This document shows, piece by piece, positions 18,335-27,907 of a stretch of 64,000 nt of DNA. The position numbers were made by a program, and so were the translations under genes. The notes under the pieces are model-generated. The model made no database searches and had not been told where the DNA came from. It saw only the letters and a program-made list of their open reading frames with translations. Every line of letters starts with the position of its first letter. The stretch's first letter is position 1. The stretch is from positions 4,712,001 through 4,776,000 of the forward strand of contig NZ_CP009110.1 of NCBI RefSeq assembly GCF_000739085.1, given 5' to 3'. This DNA comes from Amycolatopsis methanolica 239 (GTDB lineage Bacteria; Actinomycetota; Actinomycetes; Mycobacteriales; Pseudonocardiaceae).

Positions 18335-18907
18335 CCTCGCGGGGACGCGGGGTGCCGGGGCGCCGGATGAGGAGCGCCGAGTGGGCATGTCGCGGGACGA
18401 GGCGGAGCCAGGCCACCAAGCGAGCCGCAGGCGGGGCCGCCAAGCAAGGGTGGCACGGGGCGAGACGAGCCGAGGCCGGACAGGGCCGCATGCAGGGCTG
18501 GGCCATTGGGCAAGACGACGCCGGACCGCCGGGCGAAGGGGTACCGGGCGCCCGGCAGGGCCAAACCCGGATGAGACCAGGCCGGGCCACCGCGAGGGCG
18601 GCGAACCGGGCCGGGCCGCCCGGGCGAAACCGGCTCGGGCCGACGGCGAGGCGGGCCGGGGTGCCGCGCAGCGCGGTAGGTAGGGCCAGCGCGCGGGGCG
18701 AAGCGGCCATGGGCCAAGCCGGGGCCGGGCCGCCGAGCGGGGCGGGGCCGCACCCGGCGTATCGCGCCCCGGGCCGCGTCCGCGCGGCACCGCGCGGACG
18801 CGGCAACCAGCTGCCATCGCCCACCCCGCCCCCCGCACCACCCCACGGCAGCCGCCACGCCGGCCACCGCGCAGCCCCGCACCCCACCGGGCACGCAAGC
18901 CCACACC
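18335..18907. other. Gene-free, extremely GC-rich low-complexity stretch
   Basis: 573 bases between the M20 stop and the hyuB stop made largely of repeated GGGCCGG, GGCGGGGC and CGAGG words. Long open frames cross it on both strands but show only the Arg/Gly/Pro-rich composition expected of chance frames in such DNA. No ribosome site, domain or clear terminator could be supported. Confidence 0.6.
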
Positions 18908-20545
18908 TCAGGGCCGTCGGGTGATCAGCTCCAGCGCGAGGTCCGCTTCGACGGCCGCCGGGTCCCGGCCGGCCGGGTCGCCGTAACCGCCGCCGCCTCC
19001 GGATTCGCATCGCAGGACGTCGCCGCGGTGGACGGGCAGGCTGTTGACCTTCAGCATCTCCCGTTCGTCCGCGCGGCCGGGGTTGAGCACCACGCGTGGG
19101 GGCGCACCGGCCGCGCCGCCGAACACGCCCCACGCCGGGGTCACCGAGCGCTCCCACCACAGCGAGAGATCCATGTCGGCTTCCATTGTGTACTGACGGA
19201 TCACCCCGTTGCCGCCGCGCCAGCGACCCGCGCCGCCGGAGTCCGGCCGGATCCGGTACTCGTCCACCCGCACCGGGTACAGCGTCTCGACGACCTCGAT
19301 CGGCAGGTCGCGCAGCGAGCCGTTGACGTTGTTGATCAACGCGGTCTCCCCGTCGCCGCCGCGCCACGCGCCCCAGCCGCCGACGGTCGCCTCCAGGGTC
19401 ACGAACGGCTCACCGGTGCGCGGGTTGTCGCCGGCGAACTGGACGATCATCGAATCGCCGTAGCTGGCCGCGGCCACCTCGTCCGGCATCGCCGGGGCCA
19501 GCGCCTTGACCACCAGGTCGATCAGCATACCGAGGCTGGAGTAGTAGTACTGGCATGCCGCCGGTTCCCTTGCCGCCAGCATCGAGCCGTCGCGCACCTT
19601 CACCTCCAGCGGTGCGAACGACCCGCCGTTGAGGCTGATCGACGGTGAGATCAGCAGCTTGTACCCGACGCGCGCGGCCGAGATGGCCTGCGACCGTCCA
19701 CAGTTGACCGGACCGGTGGTCTGGTCGGCGCAGTCGGTGAGGTCGATCGTCATCTCCTCGCCGTCGACGGTGACGCGCACGGTGACCTTCAGCGGCGTGC
19801 CGAGGTCGATGGCGTCGTTGTCCAGCCAGCCCGTGGCCTCGTAGGTGCCGTCCGGGATCGCGGCGATCCGCGCCCGCTCCAGGCGCTCGGTCTGCTCGAA
19901 GATCTCCGCACGCGCGGCCTCGATGGTGTCCGCCCCGAACCGGGCGAACAACTCCCCCAGCCGCCGCACACCCATGCGCGCGCACGCCACCTGCGCGCGC
20001 ATGTCGCCGATCGTGACGTAGGGGAAACGCACGTTGGTCTCGATCAGCCGCACGACGTCTGTGTTCTCCTCGCCGCCGACCACGATCCGGGTCGGGCCCA
20101 TCCGCAGGCCCTCCTGGTAGATCGTCGTGGAGTCCATCGACCCGCCCGGGTCCTTGGACCCCATGTCGATCCAATGCGCCCGCGACGCGGCGAACCCGGC
20201 GAGCTCACCGTCGACGAAGATCGGCGCGTACACCGTGCAGTCGTTGAGGTGCGTGCCGCCGAGGTAGGAGTCGTTGAGCACCCACACGTCCCCGGGCTGC
20301 CACACGTCCGCGCCGAACCGCTCCTCGGTGTGGCGGGTGCACTCCTCCAGGTTGCCGAGGAAGATCGGCAGGCCGGAGGACTGGCCCAGCACCCGGTGCT
20401 CGCGGTCGAGCAGCGCCACCGCGCAGTCCTTGCCCTCGTAGATCGTCGGCGTGTACGACGACCGGATGAGGGTCATGTTCATGTCCTCGGCGGCCTGGAT
20501 GAGCGCCGAGCGGATGATCTCCGTGGTGACCGGGCTCGGGGTCAT
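18908..20545 (-). CDS. hyuB: Hydantoinase B / oxoprolinase-type subunit
   Basis: 545 residues, typical for HyuB. It carries the family blocks NMTLIRSSYTPTIYEGKDCA, GDVWVLNDSYLGGTHLND and GGWGAWRGGDGE plus the glycine-rich tail SGGGGGYGDP. With HyuA it forms an ATP-dependent complex for hydantoins, 5-oxoproline or related substrates (acetone carboxylase has homologous subunits). ATG 20545 overlaps the hyuA stop as ATGA. Substrate unknown. Confidence 0.88.
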   Translation of the reverse strand: MTPSPVTTEIIRSALIQAAEDMNMTLIRSSYTPTIYEGKDCAVALLDREHRVLGQSSGLPIFLGNLEECTRHTEERFGADVWQPGDVWVLNDSYLGGTHLNDCTVYAPIFVDGELAGFAASRAHWIDMGSKDPGGSMDSTTIYQEGLRMGPTRIVVGGEENTDVVRLIETNVRFPYVTIGDMRAQVACARMGVRRLGELFARFGADTIEAARAEIFEQTERLERARIAAIPDGTYEATGWLDNDAIDLGTPLKVTVRVTVDGEEMTIDLTDCADQTTGPVNCGRSQAISAARVGYKLLISPSISLNGGSFAPLEVKVRDGSMLAAREPAACQYYYSSLGMLIDLVVKALAPAMPDEVAAASYGDSMIVQFAGDNPRTGEPFVTLEATVGGWGAWRGGDGETALINNVNGSLRDLPIEVVETLYPVRVDEYRIRPDSGGAGRWRGGNGVIRQYTMEADMDLSLWWERSVTPAWGVFGGAAGAPPRVVLNPGRADEREMLKVNSLPVHRGDVLRCESGGGGGYGDPAGRDPAAVEADLALELITRRP

Positions 20546-22584
20546 GCCTGTTCCTCCGTGTCCAGGGTGATGATCAGGAAACCGTGGTCGTCCACCCGCA
20601 GTGACGCGCCCGGCGGCACCACGGTGGTCGAGGTCTCCTCGTGCACGATCGCCGGGCCCGTCAGCTCCGCGCCCGGCGCCAGCGTCGAGCGCGCGACGAT
20701 CGGCGTCGGCACGGCGACGCCGTCGAACACCACGTCGCGCACCGTCGGCTCGCCCGCGTCCCGCACCTCCGGCGGTTCACCGGGTGTGCGGTCCACCCGG
20801 CCGCGCCCGGTGGTGCGGATCGTGACGAACTGGACCGGCGCGCCCGGCGTGGCGTGGCCGTAGCGCTGGTGGTGCGCCTGTGCGAACCGCTCCTCGATGG
20901 CGGCGCGGAACTCCGGCGCGGTCACGTCCTCGCCGGGCAGGATCGGCACGGTCAGCGTGTAGTCCTGGCTCTCGTAACGCATGTCCAGGCCGTGGGTGAT
21001 CTCGCGCCGCTCCGGCGGGATGCCCTGCTCGGCCAGCGCCGCCGACGCCTGTTCATCCAAACCGGACAGTTCGGCGGCGAGCGCGGTGACGTCCAAGGTC
21101 GCGCTCGTGGCGAAGAACTGCCGGGAGAAGTCACGGCGCACGTCCGCCTCGAGCATGCCCCACGCGGAGAACGCGCCGGGGAACCGCGGCACCACCACCT
21201 CGCGCACCCCGATCTCCTTGGCGATGAACGCCGCGTGCATCGGGCCCGCGCCGCCGAAGGCGAGCAGCGCGAACTGGGCCGGTTCCCGGCCGTGCTCGAC
21301 GGTGAGGGTGCGGATCGCCTGCGCCATCTTCGCGTTGGACACGTCGCAGATCCCCGACGCCAGCTCCACCGGGTCCATGTCGAACGTGGCGGCGAGCTCG
21401 GCGACCGCCCGGTGCGCCGCCTCGGTGTCCAGCCGCATCCCGCCGCCCGCGAACGACTCCGGGTCCACCCGGCCCAGCACGCAGTTGGCGTCGGTGACGG
21501 TCGCCTGGGTGCCGCCGCGGCCGTAGCAAGCCGGACCGGGCACCGCGCCCGCCGACTCGGGACCGACGCGCAGGCCGTTGCCCTCGGCGTAGGCGAGCGA
21601 TCCGCCGCCCGCGCCGATGGTGTGCAGGTTGACCATCGGCATGAGCAGCGGGAACCCCTCGGCTTCCCCGTCCGGGGTGACGTCGGGCCGGTGGTCCATC
21701 ACCAGGGACACGTCGAACGACGTGCCACCCATGTCGATGCAGATGACGTCCGGCCTGCCGAGCAGCCTGCTCGCGGCGACCCCGCCCATCGTGCCGCCGA
21801 CCGGGCCGGACAGCAGGGTCTGCAGCGGGTGCCTGCGCGCGAAACCCGCGTTGACCAGCCCGCCGGAGGACTGCATGACGTGCACCGGGACCGACAGGCC
21901 CTTCTCCGCGAACCGCGACTCGATCCGGTCGAGGTAGCGGTGCACGGCGGGGCCGGTGTAAGCCTCCATGACAGCGGTGGAGGTGCGCTCGTACTCGCGC
22001 CACTCCGGGGCGACCTCGGAGGAGAGCACGACGAGCACGTCGTCGCCCAGCTCCTCGCGCAGGATCTCCCCGGCGCGCCGTTCGTGACGGGGATCGAGGT
22101 AGGAGAACAGGAAGCACACGGCGACCGCGTCGAACCCCTCGGCGCGCACCCGCTTGGCCACCAGCCGCACCGCGTCGGTGTCCAGCGGTTCCAGCTCCTC
22201 GCCCTGCGCGCTCAGCCTGCCGCCGACCTCGGCCACCGCGTTGCGCGGCACGAGCGGCTCGGGCTTGCGGTAGTGCAGGTCGAACAACCGGTTCCGGTTG
22301 CCGCGAGCGATCTGGTAGACGTCACCGATCCCGCGCGTGGTGAGGATCAGCACCCGCGCACCGCGCCGTTCCAGCAGCGCGTTGAGGCCCTGCGTGGTGC
22401 CGTGCACGAAGAACCCGATGTCGGCGAACGGCAGCCGGAACCCCTCGAGCGCGTCGAACACGCCGCGCGCCAGGTCGTCCGGGGTGGTGAGGACCTTGCC
22501 GGCCCGCAGCTGCCGCGTCGTCTCGTCGTAGGTGACGACGTCGGTGAAGGTGCCGCCGATGTCCATGGCGACCCGGTAGGTCAT
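20542..22584 (-). CDS. hyuA: Hydantoinase A / oxoprolinase-type ATP-binding subunit
   Basis: 680 residues. The N-terminal phosphate-binding block MDIGGTFTDVVTYD, DMGGTSFDVSLV near 260 and the block ALLAFGGAGPMHA near 440 are diagnostic of HyuA/acetophenone-carboxylase-type proteins of the ASKHA fold. ATG 22584 lies behind AAGGAG. It is translationally coupled to hyuB and follows an MFS transporter on the same strand, forming a transporter-hyuA-hyuB operon likely repressed by the divergent LacI protein. Confidence 0.88.
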   Translation of the reverse strand: MTYRVAMDIGGTFTDVVTYDETTRQLRAGKVLTTPDDLARGVFDALEGFRLPFADIGFFVHGTTQGLNALLERRGARVLILTTRGIGDVYQIARGNRNRLFDLHYRKPEPLVPRNAVAEVGGRLSAQGEELEPLDTDAVRLVAKRVRAEGFDAVAVCFLFSYLDPRHERRAGEILREELGDDVLVVLSSEVAPEWREYERTSTAVMEAYTGPAVHRYLDRIESRFAEKGLSVPVHVMQSSGGLVNAGFARRHPLQTLLSGPVGGTMGGVAASRLLGRPDVICIDMGGTSFDVSLVMDHRPDVTPDGEAEGFPLLMPMVNLHTIGAGGGSLAYAEGNGLRVGPESAGAVPGPACYGRGGTQATVTDANCVLGRVDPESFAGGGMRLDTEAAHRAVAELAATFDMDPVELASGICDVSNAKMAQAIRTLTVEHGREPAQFALLAFGGAGPMHAAFIAKEIGVREVVVPRFPGAFSAWGMLEADVRRDFSRQFFATSATLDVTALAAELSGLDEQASAALAEQGIPPERREITHGLDMRYESQDYTLTVPILPGEDVTAPEFRAAIEERFAQAHHQRYGHATPGAPVQFVTIRTTGRGRVDRTPGEPPEVRDAGEPTVRDVVFDGVAVPTPIVARSTLAPGAELTGPAIVHEETSTTVVPPGASLRVDDHGFLIITLDTEEQA

Positions 22585-22618
22585 GCGAGAAACTCCTTGT
22601 CGTAGCGGGGAAAACCAC

Positions 22619-23944
22619 TCAGTCGAGCGCCTTGCCCTCGGTTTCCGGCAGCGGGATCACGGCCAGCAGCGCGACGATCAGGAACGCCACGATCGACCCG
22701 ATGACGGCGAACGACGGCACGTCGTGGTCCATCAGCGCCCCGATCACCGGGACGGACACGGTGTTGGCCAGCAGGATCGCCGAGGTGACCCACGCGTAGC
22801 CGAGACCGCGCAGGCTCGTCGGCAGCGCCTCGCCCGCCCAGGTGTTCCAGATGCCCCATGCGCCGAGCGAGAAGAACGCCAGCACGAGGTTGCCCGCGTA
22901 CATCTGGCCCGCGTTCGTGGCGATGCCGAACAACGCGCCGCCGAGCGCGGAGGCGAACACGAACCACAGGAACACGCGTTTGCGGCCGTGGCGGCGGGTG
23001 AGCCACGCGGCCAGCAGGTAGCCGGGCACCGACACCAGCTGCGTCACGGCGACGAACCACAGCGCGCCCGACACGCTCATCCCACGGCCCTCCAACAGGA
23101 CCGGCAGCCAGGTCTGCAGGCCCCAGTAGCCCCAGCTGAAGGTGAACGACACAAGGAGCAGCAGGAAGAAGTTGCGGCGCACCCGGCCGCGGAGCAAGCC
23201 GCGCAAGCCGCGGCGGTTGCCGCCGGCCTCGTGGTCGATGCGGAACCGGGTCCGCTCGTCGAGGTCGGCGCCGAGGCCGCGCAGCACCCGCGCCGCGTCG
23301 GCGTGGCGGTCCTGCCGGGCCAGCCAGTACGGCGATTCCGGCACCCAGCGCAGCACCGCGAGCGCCCACAGCCCGGCCAGCGCGGCCACGATCGCCACCG
23401 CCCGCCAGCTGATGCCACCGAGCGTCTGGCTGACCAGGATGCACAACAGCGTGCCCACCGGGAACCCGATCGACAGCGCGACCGCGCCCTGGCCGCGCCA
23501 GCGCGTGGGCAGCAGTTCCAGGAAGTAGGGGAACGTCACCGAGTACACCCCGCCGAACGCGACGCCTGAGGCGAACCGCAGGCCCAGGAACAGCCAGAAC
23601 TCCGGCGACAACCCGGCCGCCAGCGCGAGGGCGGCGTAGATCAGCAGGCTCAGGACGGTGACCCGCCGCCTGCCGAGACGGTCGATGATCGCGCCCCAGA
23701 TCAGCGCGCCCGGCGCCATGCCGAACGCCACCGCCGACAGCGCCCAGCCCAGCCGCGTGTTGTCGACACCGAAGTCGCCGGCGATGCCGGTCGACACGTA
23801 GACGAGCCCGACCTGTTCCCACGCCTCGATGACGAACGTGAAGAACAGGACCGCGCCCGCCACCACGTGGGCGCGGGTCAGCCGCATGCGGTCGCACACG
23901 TCCCCGACGGAGACCGGCTCGACCCTACCCGGGACAGACACCAT
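22619..23944 (-). CDS. MFS transporter (sugar/metabolite porter)
   Basis: 441 residues with 12 predicted helices. The family signatures WGAIIDRLGRRRVT (loop 2-3), RFASGVAFGGVYSVTFPYF and the PESPYWLARQDR block after helix 6 are clear. ATG 23944 has GGTGGAAG upstream. It is the first gene of the operon with hyuA-hyuB and faces the LacI regulator, so it probably imports the hydantoinase substrate. Confidence 0.85.
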   Translation of the reverse strand: MVSVPGRVEPVSVGDVCDRMRLTRAHVVAGAVLFFTFVIEAWEQVGLVYVSTGIAGDFGVDNTRLGWALSAVAFGMAPGALIWGAIIDRLGRRRVTVLSLLIYAALALAAGLSPEFWLFLGLRFASGVAFGGVYSVTFPYFLELLPTRWRGQGAVALSIGFPVGTLLCILVSQTLGGISWRAVAIVAALAGLWALAVLRWVPESPYWLARQDRHADAARVLRGLGADLDERTRFRIDHEAGGNRRGLRGLLRGRVRRNFFLLLLVSFTFSWGYWGLQTWLPVLLEGRGMSVSGALWFVAVTQLVSVPGYLLAAWLTRRHGRKRVFLWFVFASALGGALFGIATNAGQMYAGNLVLAFFSLGAWGIWNTWAGEALPTSLRGLGYAWVTSAILLANTVSVPVIGALMDHDVPSFAVIGSIVAFLIVALLAVIPLPETEGKALD

Positions 23945-23959
23945 CTTCCACCGCCTTCG

Positions 23960-23973
23960 TCAAAACGATTTGA
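23960..23973. promoter_or_regulatory. LacI-type operator
   Basis: TCAAAACGATTTGA is a palindrome with one centre mismatch and the central CG with AA/TT flanks typical of LacI-family operators. It lies 16 bases upstream of the MFS start and about 75 bases before the lacI-type gene, so it could control both. Confidence 0.7.
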
Positions 23974-24046
23974 TGATTCGGGACATGAAACGCGCCCGGT
24001 CGCGGAGGTGTCAAGAGCCTGACGGATCGTGAGCGATACTGGGACG

Positions 24047-25063
24047 GTGAGCACACCGGCCGCGAAGATCACGATCCGGGACGTGGCCGACCGGGCGGGC
24101 GTCGCGATCAGCACCGTGTCGCACGCCTTCTCCGGCAGCCGCCCGATTTCGCGCGCCACCCGGGAACGCGTGCTGCGCGCGGCGCGGGAGCTGGGGTACG
24201 ACCCGAACCCGAGCGCGCGGTCGCTGCGCACCGGCCGGTCCGGGATCGTCGGGCTGGTGCTGCGGCCGCGGTACGCGGTCACCGGGACGCCGGACCGGGC
24301 GGAGACGTTCAACCGGTTGGTGGGCTCGGTGGCGACGGAGATGCTGCGGCGCAAGACCGGTCTGATCCACGTGCCCGACATCGACGACCCGTCGGTGGCG
24401 CGGGTGCCGATGGACGGCTGCATCGTCGCCCACCCGTACGGCAACGACCCGGTGCTCACGGAGCTGACGCGCCGCGGCATCCCGGTGGTGACGGTCGAGG
24501 AGGATCCGGAGCGGCCCGAGCTGCCGTGGGCCGTGCGGCTGGACTACCCCAAGGTGGTGTCGGCGCTGCTGGACCACCTGCGCGAGCAGGGCGCGCGGCG
24601 GATCGCGTTGTTCACCGGCACGGAGGACAACGCGTGGAACCGGCGCACCCGGGAGACCTACCTCGCCTGGTCGGCGCGGCGCAGGCGGAGCACGCGGGTC
24701 GAGGTGCTCAGCGAGGGCCTGACCCCGGAGGAGGCGATGCGCGAGGTGCGCGCCTGCCTGCGCGAACGGCGCCGCCCGGACGCGATCGTGATGGCGACGA
24801 GCGATTTCGCGGCACCCGCGGCCGGCGTCGCGGCAGAGCTCGGGCTGCACGTCCCAGACGAGCTGATGATCGCGTCCCTGACCGACAGCGAACACTCCCG
24901 CACGGCGAGCCCGCCCATCACGGCGATGGACCTGAACCACGAGCTGCTCGCCGAGCGGGCGGTGGAGCTGATGCTGGCGCGGCTGTCCGGAGCGGACGAG
25001 CCGGCGGAGGCGCTGGTGATCGAGCCGGTGCTGAACCTGCGCGCCTCCACGCGGCGCGGGTGA
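24047..25063 (+). CDS. LacI-family transcriptional regulator
   Basis: 338 residues from GTG 24047 (a second in-frame GTG is at 24029). The N-terminal headpiece ITIRDVADRAGVAISTVSHA (residues 9-28) is followed by the hinge LGYDPNPSARSLRTG and a periplasmic-binding-protein-like effector domain. The C-terminal dimer region ITAMDLNHELLAERAVELM is normal. It diverges from the MFS-hyuA-hyuB operon with one operator between; it likely represses that operon until the substrate or a product binds. Confidence 0.85.
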   Translation: MSTPAAKITIRDVADRAGVAISTVSHAFSGSRPISRATRERVLRAARELGYDPNPSARSLRTGRSGIVGLVLRPRYAVTGTPDRAETFNRLVGSVATEMLRRKTGLIHVPDIDDPSVARVPMDGCIVAHPYGNDPVLTELTRRGIPVVTVEEDPERPELPWAVRLDYPKVVSALLDHLREQGARRIALFTGTEDNAWNRRTRETYLAWSARRRRSTRVEVLSEGLTPEEAMREVRACLRERRRPDAIVMATSDFAAPAAGVAAELGLHVPDELMIASLTDSEHSRTASPPITAMDLNHELLAERAVELMLARLSGADEPAEALVIEPVLNLRASTRRG

Positions 25064-25222
25064 GGCGGTGCCGTGGCTGGGGTGGCGCCCGGGCGTTGGG
25101 GTGCGTGAAGCGGTGCATGGGGCCGAGCGTTGGGCGCGGGAGGTGGCGCCGTGTCCGGGCGCGGGTCAGCGGCCGCAGCGGGTGGCGACGCTCGGCTCAG
25201 CGGCGCGTCTCGGGGAGCCGCC

Positions 25223-25304
25223 GCGGTACTCGGTGGGGCCCCGCTCCAGGTCAGCGCCGTCGCCGCGACCTCGCCTCGCGTGGCGGAGTCCCACTCCCCC
25301 GCGG
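25223..25304 (+). repeat. 82-base direct repeat, copy 1
   Basis: Matches the copy at 25447-25529. The last 59 bases (25246-25304, starting CCAGGTCAGCGCCGTCGCCG) differ at only one position; the first 23 are similar with an indel. It lies in a 497-base gap between the lacI-type gene and the DksA-like gene, where I see no gene. Confidence 0.75.
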
Positions 25305-25446
25305 GGCGGGTGAGGACGGCATGCAGCGGAGTCGGCGCGACGGGGCTGCGGTCGCCGTGCGCGTGCCGCGCCCGGCGTGGTCACAGCGGCGGGGCTGCGC
25401 CAGTCACCGTCGGCTCACAGCCGCCCGCGCGGATCGCGCGGGCGGC

Positions 25447-25529
25447 GCGGTACTCGGAGCAGGCCCCGCACCAGGTCAGCGCCGTCGCCGCGACCTCGCC
25501 TCGCGTGGCGGAATCCCACTCCCCCGCGG
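25447..25529 (+). repeat. 82-base direct repeat, copy 2
   Basis: Second copy of the unit at 25223, with the same internal GCGACCTCGCCTCGCGTGGC core, ending about 30 bases before the stop of the DksA-like gene. Spacing between copies is 224 bases. No terminal inverted repeats or transposase are visible. Confidence 0.75.
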
Positions 25530-25560
25530 CGCCGGGCCCTGGGAGCCGATGGAGCTGCGC

Positions 25561-25905
25561 TCAGCGCCGTCGCGCGTCGGCGCAGCGGATGCAGGTCCGG
25601 GTGGCGAGGAGGGCGTCCAGGCGGCCCTCGCCGATGTCGGCTCCGCACCGCTCGCAGCGTCCGTAGGTGCCCTCGCGCAACCGGCGCATCGCGGCGTCCA
25701 CCTCGTCCAGATCGGCGCGCGCCTGCCGCAACAGGTCCTGCACCTGGGCCCGCTCGAACGCGATCGTCACACCCTCCGGGTCGTGCTCGTCGTCGTTCGC
25801 AGACCACGCCGAGGCTTCCACGATGCCCTCCACCTGCCGCGACAACGCCGCGATGCGCTCCAGCACCGCAGCACGCTCGGCGTTCAACCTGGCCTCGACG
25901 TCCAT
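25561..25905 (-). CDS. DksA/TraR-family zinc-finger protein
   Basis: 114 residues. The N-terminal two-thirds is a coiled-coil-like helix pair (LNAERAAVLERIAALSRQVE, LLRQARADLDEVDAAMRRL). The C-terminal zinc finger is CERCGADI followed 17-20 residues later by CIRC. This fits the TraR/DksA C4 family that binds the RNA polymerase secondary channel. Start ATG 25905 (MDVEARL) is preferred over upstream frame extension into unrelated sequence. It is separated by 37 bases from the membrane-protein gene on the same strand. Confidence 0.8.
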   Translation of the reverse strand: MDVEARLNAERAAVLERIAALSRQVEGIVEASAWSANDDEHDPEGVTIAFERAQVQDLLRQARADLDEVDAAMRRLREGTYGRCERCGADIGEGRLDALLATRTCIRCADARRR

Positions 25906-25942
25906 AACCCCGTCAACGACGCCAACCGCGGCGGTATTCCGG

Positions 25943-27907
25943 TCACCCGATCGCGTGCGGATCGCGGTTGATCCACTCCTTCCCCTCCGCCGCGATTCCT
26001 TCGAGGATGTGCAGTGCGTGGCTGAACCCCGCGGCATCGAGGTTCAACGCCGAGCGGGCGGCCGGGGACTCCGCGGGTCCCTCGCCCGTGGAATCGGCGA
26101 CGCCCGGATCCGTCACCTCGATCTTCTGCGGATCCCCGTTCATGAGGGTCAGTGTCAGCTTGTATCCATAAGAGCCGACCTTCCCGACGTGCACCGAGGA
26201 GACCGCGTCGAACCGGAAGTTGTTGCGCTCGCGCTCGTCCCTCGTGACGTTCTCAAAGTCGAGGTCGGCCCCGACCTCCCGGACACCGTCGCGCGTGATC
26301 AGGAATAACCGGATGTCGTACCGCGAGTAACGGGACGGTCCATAAGGGACGCGGGCGCGTTTGCAGCCGGCCGCCGGAGACTGGATGAACGTGTGGGCAA
26401 GGATGTCGCTCCACCTGAGTCGGAAGTGTTCCAGCGCGTAGGCCAAGAGAAGGGTTCGGTCACAACGCAACCACGTCTCCATCTCGTGGTCACTGGGACG
26501 CAGGCGATCCAGCTTGTTGCGCCAGCGTTCGTATTCCTCTTGCCGTTCCTGCAACTTGTCCTGAGATTCCTGGTGTTCCTCAAGAAACCTTCTCCGTCCG
26601 AACAGGACCTTCGCCACTCCACGGATGCTCACGGCACCCGACGCCGCGGTGAGCAGGCACGCGATCACGGCGCCCACCGGTTCGGCTCTGAGCACCGTCC
26701 ACACCACAGCTGCACACGTTGCCGCGGCCGCGCCGAGCGCAACCCCGCACCACACCTTCGTGTCCACGGCGACCCGGTACCGCTTCCGGTACTCCCACAG
26801 GGTGCCGTGCTCCCAGCCCCGTGCGACCTGCCGGACCAGGAACCGGATTAACCACCTGATCTTGTCGACACCCGTTCTCTGCTCACGGTAGATCTCGGCG
26901 ATTTCGTCGCGCAGAGATCGCCGGAATCCGGCGGTCTCGGACAACCACTGTCGACGGTCCGCGTCACGGGGTGCGTAGCGATGGAAGTACCAGTCGAACG
27001 CAGCGTCGACCTGTTCGGTGAATCCGCCCTCGCGTGCGCGGTTCACCCGTCCCGTGGCGGCGAACTCGCGGTTCCTCTCCCGAAGCCGCGTCACGCGGTA
27101 CCACCACTCGAAGCCGTGGCGAGCTGCGAAACCCCCGGCGATGAGCATGGCCGCGTGGGCCGACAACGCCAGGATGGCGCCGTGGTCAATGAGCAGCCAC
27201 GCGAGGTAGCAGATCGTGACGACGAACACGATGGACGCCAGGAAAAGCCGGATGTGCTCCCGCTGGCTCAGCGCCTCCTGTGCCGGCATCCGGGCGCGTG
27301 GGGGCGCCGGCTCGGGCTGGAAGTAGGCCCAGACCCGGCCCTGCCGGTCGTTGCCACACTGATCTCTCTTCGCTCTCTGCTTCGTCTCGGCCCACAGGCT
27401 GTCCTTGATCCCCCCGGTGAGCACGAGGTCGAGGTGGTCTTGGATTTCTTCGCGCCGACCGCGCTCCAGGTCACCGATGCGCTTCAGCGCCCCTCCGGGG
27501 TCCCGCGTGCGATCGTCGAGGCATTCGAGCAGTTCACGGATCGCCCGCAACGCCCGGCTCCAGCGATGTTCCTCCTCAGTGTCGTCGACGAGCGACACGC
27601 GGCGCATCAGCCGTTCTCGCTCGGCGTGGGCAAGGTCCCGGTACGACCGTTTGCTAAGCATCGACAGGACCCAGTAGTAGCGAACCTCCGGGACGTCGAG
27701 CCCCTCGGCCATCGCGTCCTCGATCCATTCACGCGCCCGAGCGGGAGCCCCGGCGCGCAGATGGTTGAGGCCGACCCGGAACTTCTCCTCCGGCGGCGCA
27801 TCCGGTGACGTGATGTAGATGGTCGAGTTGTGGATGTACTCGGTTTGGAGGCCGACCCAGGATCCCGGCCCGGCGATGTTCGTGACGCTGTGGAGCCGCT
27901 CACTCAT
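25943..27907 (-). CDS. Four-helix membrane protein with N-terminal RHIM/BASS-like motif
   Basis: 654 residues, no enzyme family recognised. Residues 7-33 hold SVTNIA...VGLQT...HNSTIYI, closely like residues 272-295 of the neighbouring nucleosidase. A helical, TPR-like segment (42-135) follows, then two hydrophobic helices (about 221-240 and 244-262), a second pair (about 384-405 and 409-427), a coiled coil (438-470) and a C-terminal soluble domain. The start overlaps the nucleosidase stop (ATGA). The shared motif, coupled translation and membrane anchoring suggest a two-component signalling or defence pair. Function is inference. Confidence 0.75.
   Translation of the reverse strand: MSERLHSVTNIAGPGSWVGLQTEYIHNSTIYITSPDAPPEEKFRVGLNHLRAGAPARAREWIEDAMAEGLDVPEVRYYWVLSMLSKRSYRDLAHAERERLMRRVSLVDDTEEEHRWSRALRAIRELLECLDDRTRDPGGALKRIGDLERGRREEIQDHLDLVLTGGIKDSLWAETKQRAKRDQCGNDRQGRVWAYFQPEPAPPRARMPAQEALSQREHIRLFLASIVFVVTICYLAWLLIDHGAILALSAHAAMLIAGGFAARHGFEWWYRVTRLRERNREFAATGRVNRAREGGFTEQVDAAFDWYFHRYAPRDADRRQWLSETAGFRRSLRDEIAEIYREQRTGVDKIRWLIRFLVRQVARGWEHGTLWEYRKRYRVAVDTKVWCGVALGAAAATCAAVVWTVLRAEPVGAVIACLLTAASGAVSIRGVAKVLFGRRRFLEEHQESQDKLQERQEEYERWRNKLDRLRPSDHEMETWLRCDRTLLLAYALEHFRLRWSDILAHTFIQSPAAGCKRARVPYGPSRYSRYDIRLFLITRDGVREVGADLDFENVTRDERERNNFRFDAVSSVHVGKVGSYGYKLTLTLMNGDPQKIEVTDPGVADSTGEGPAESPAARSALNLDAAGFSHALHILEGIAAEGKEWINRDPHAIG

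Noticed and set aside
17238-19367. 709-residue open frame on the minus strand
   Set aside because: It crosses the M20 gene antisense, the GC-rich gap and part of hyuB. Composition is Arg/Pro/Ala-rich and no domain is seen; typical shadow frame.
25223-25529. CRISPR array
   Set aside because: Only two units, far too long and with one 142-base interval; no cas genes.
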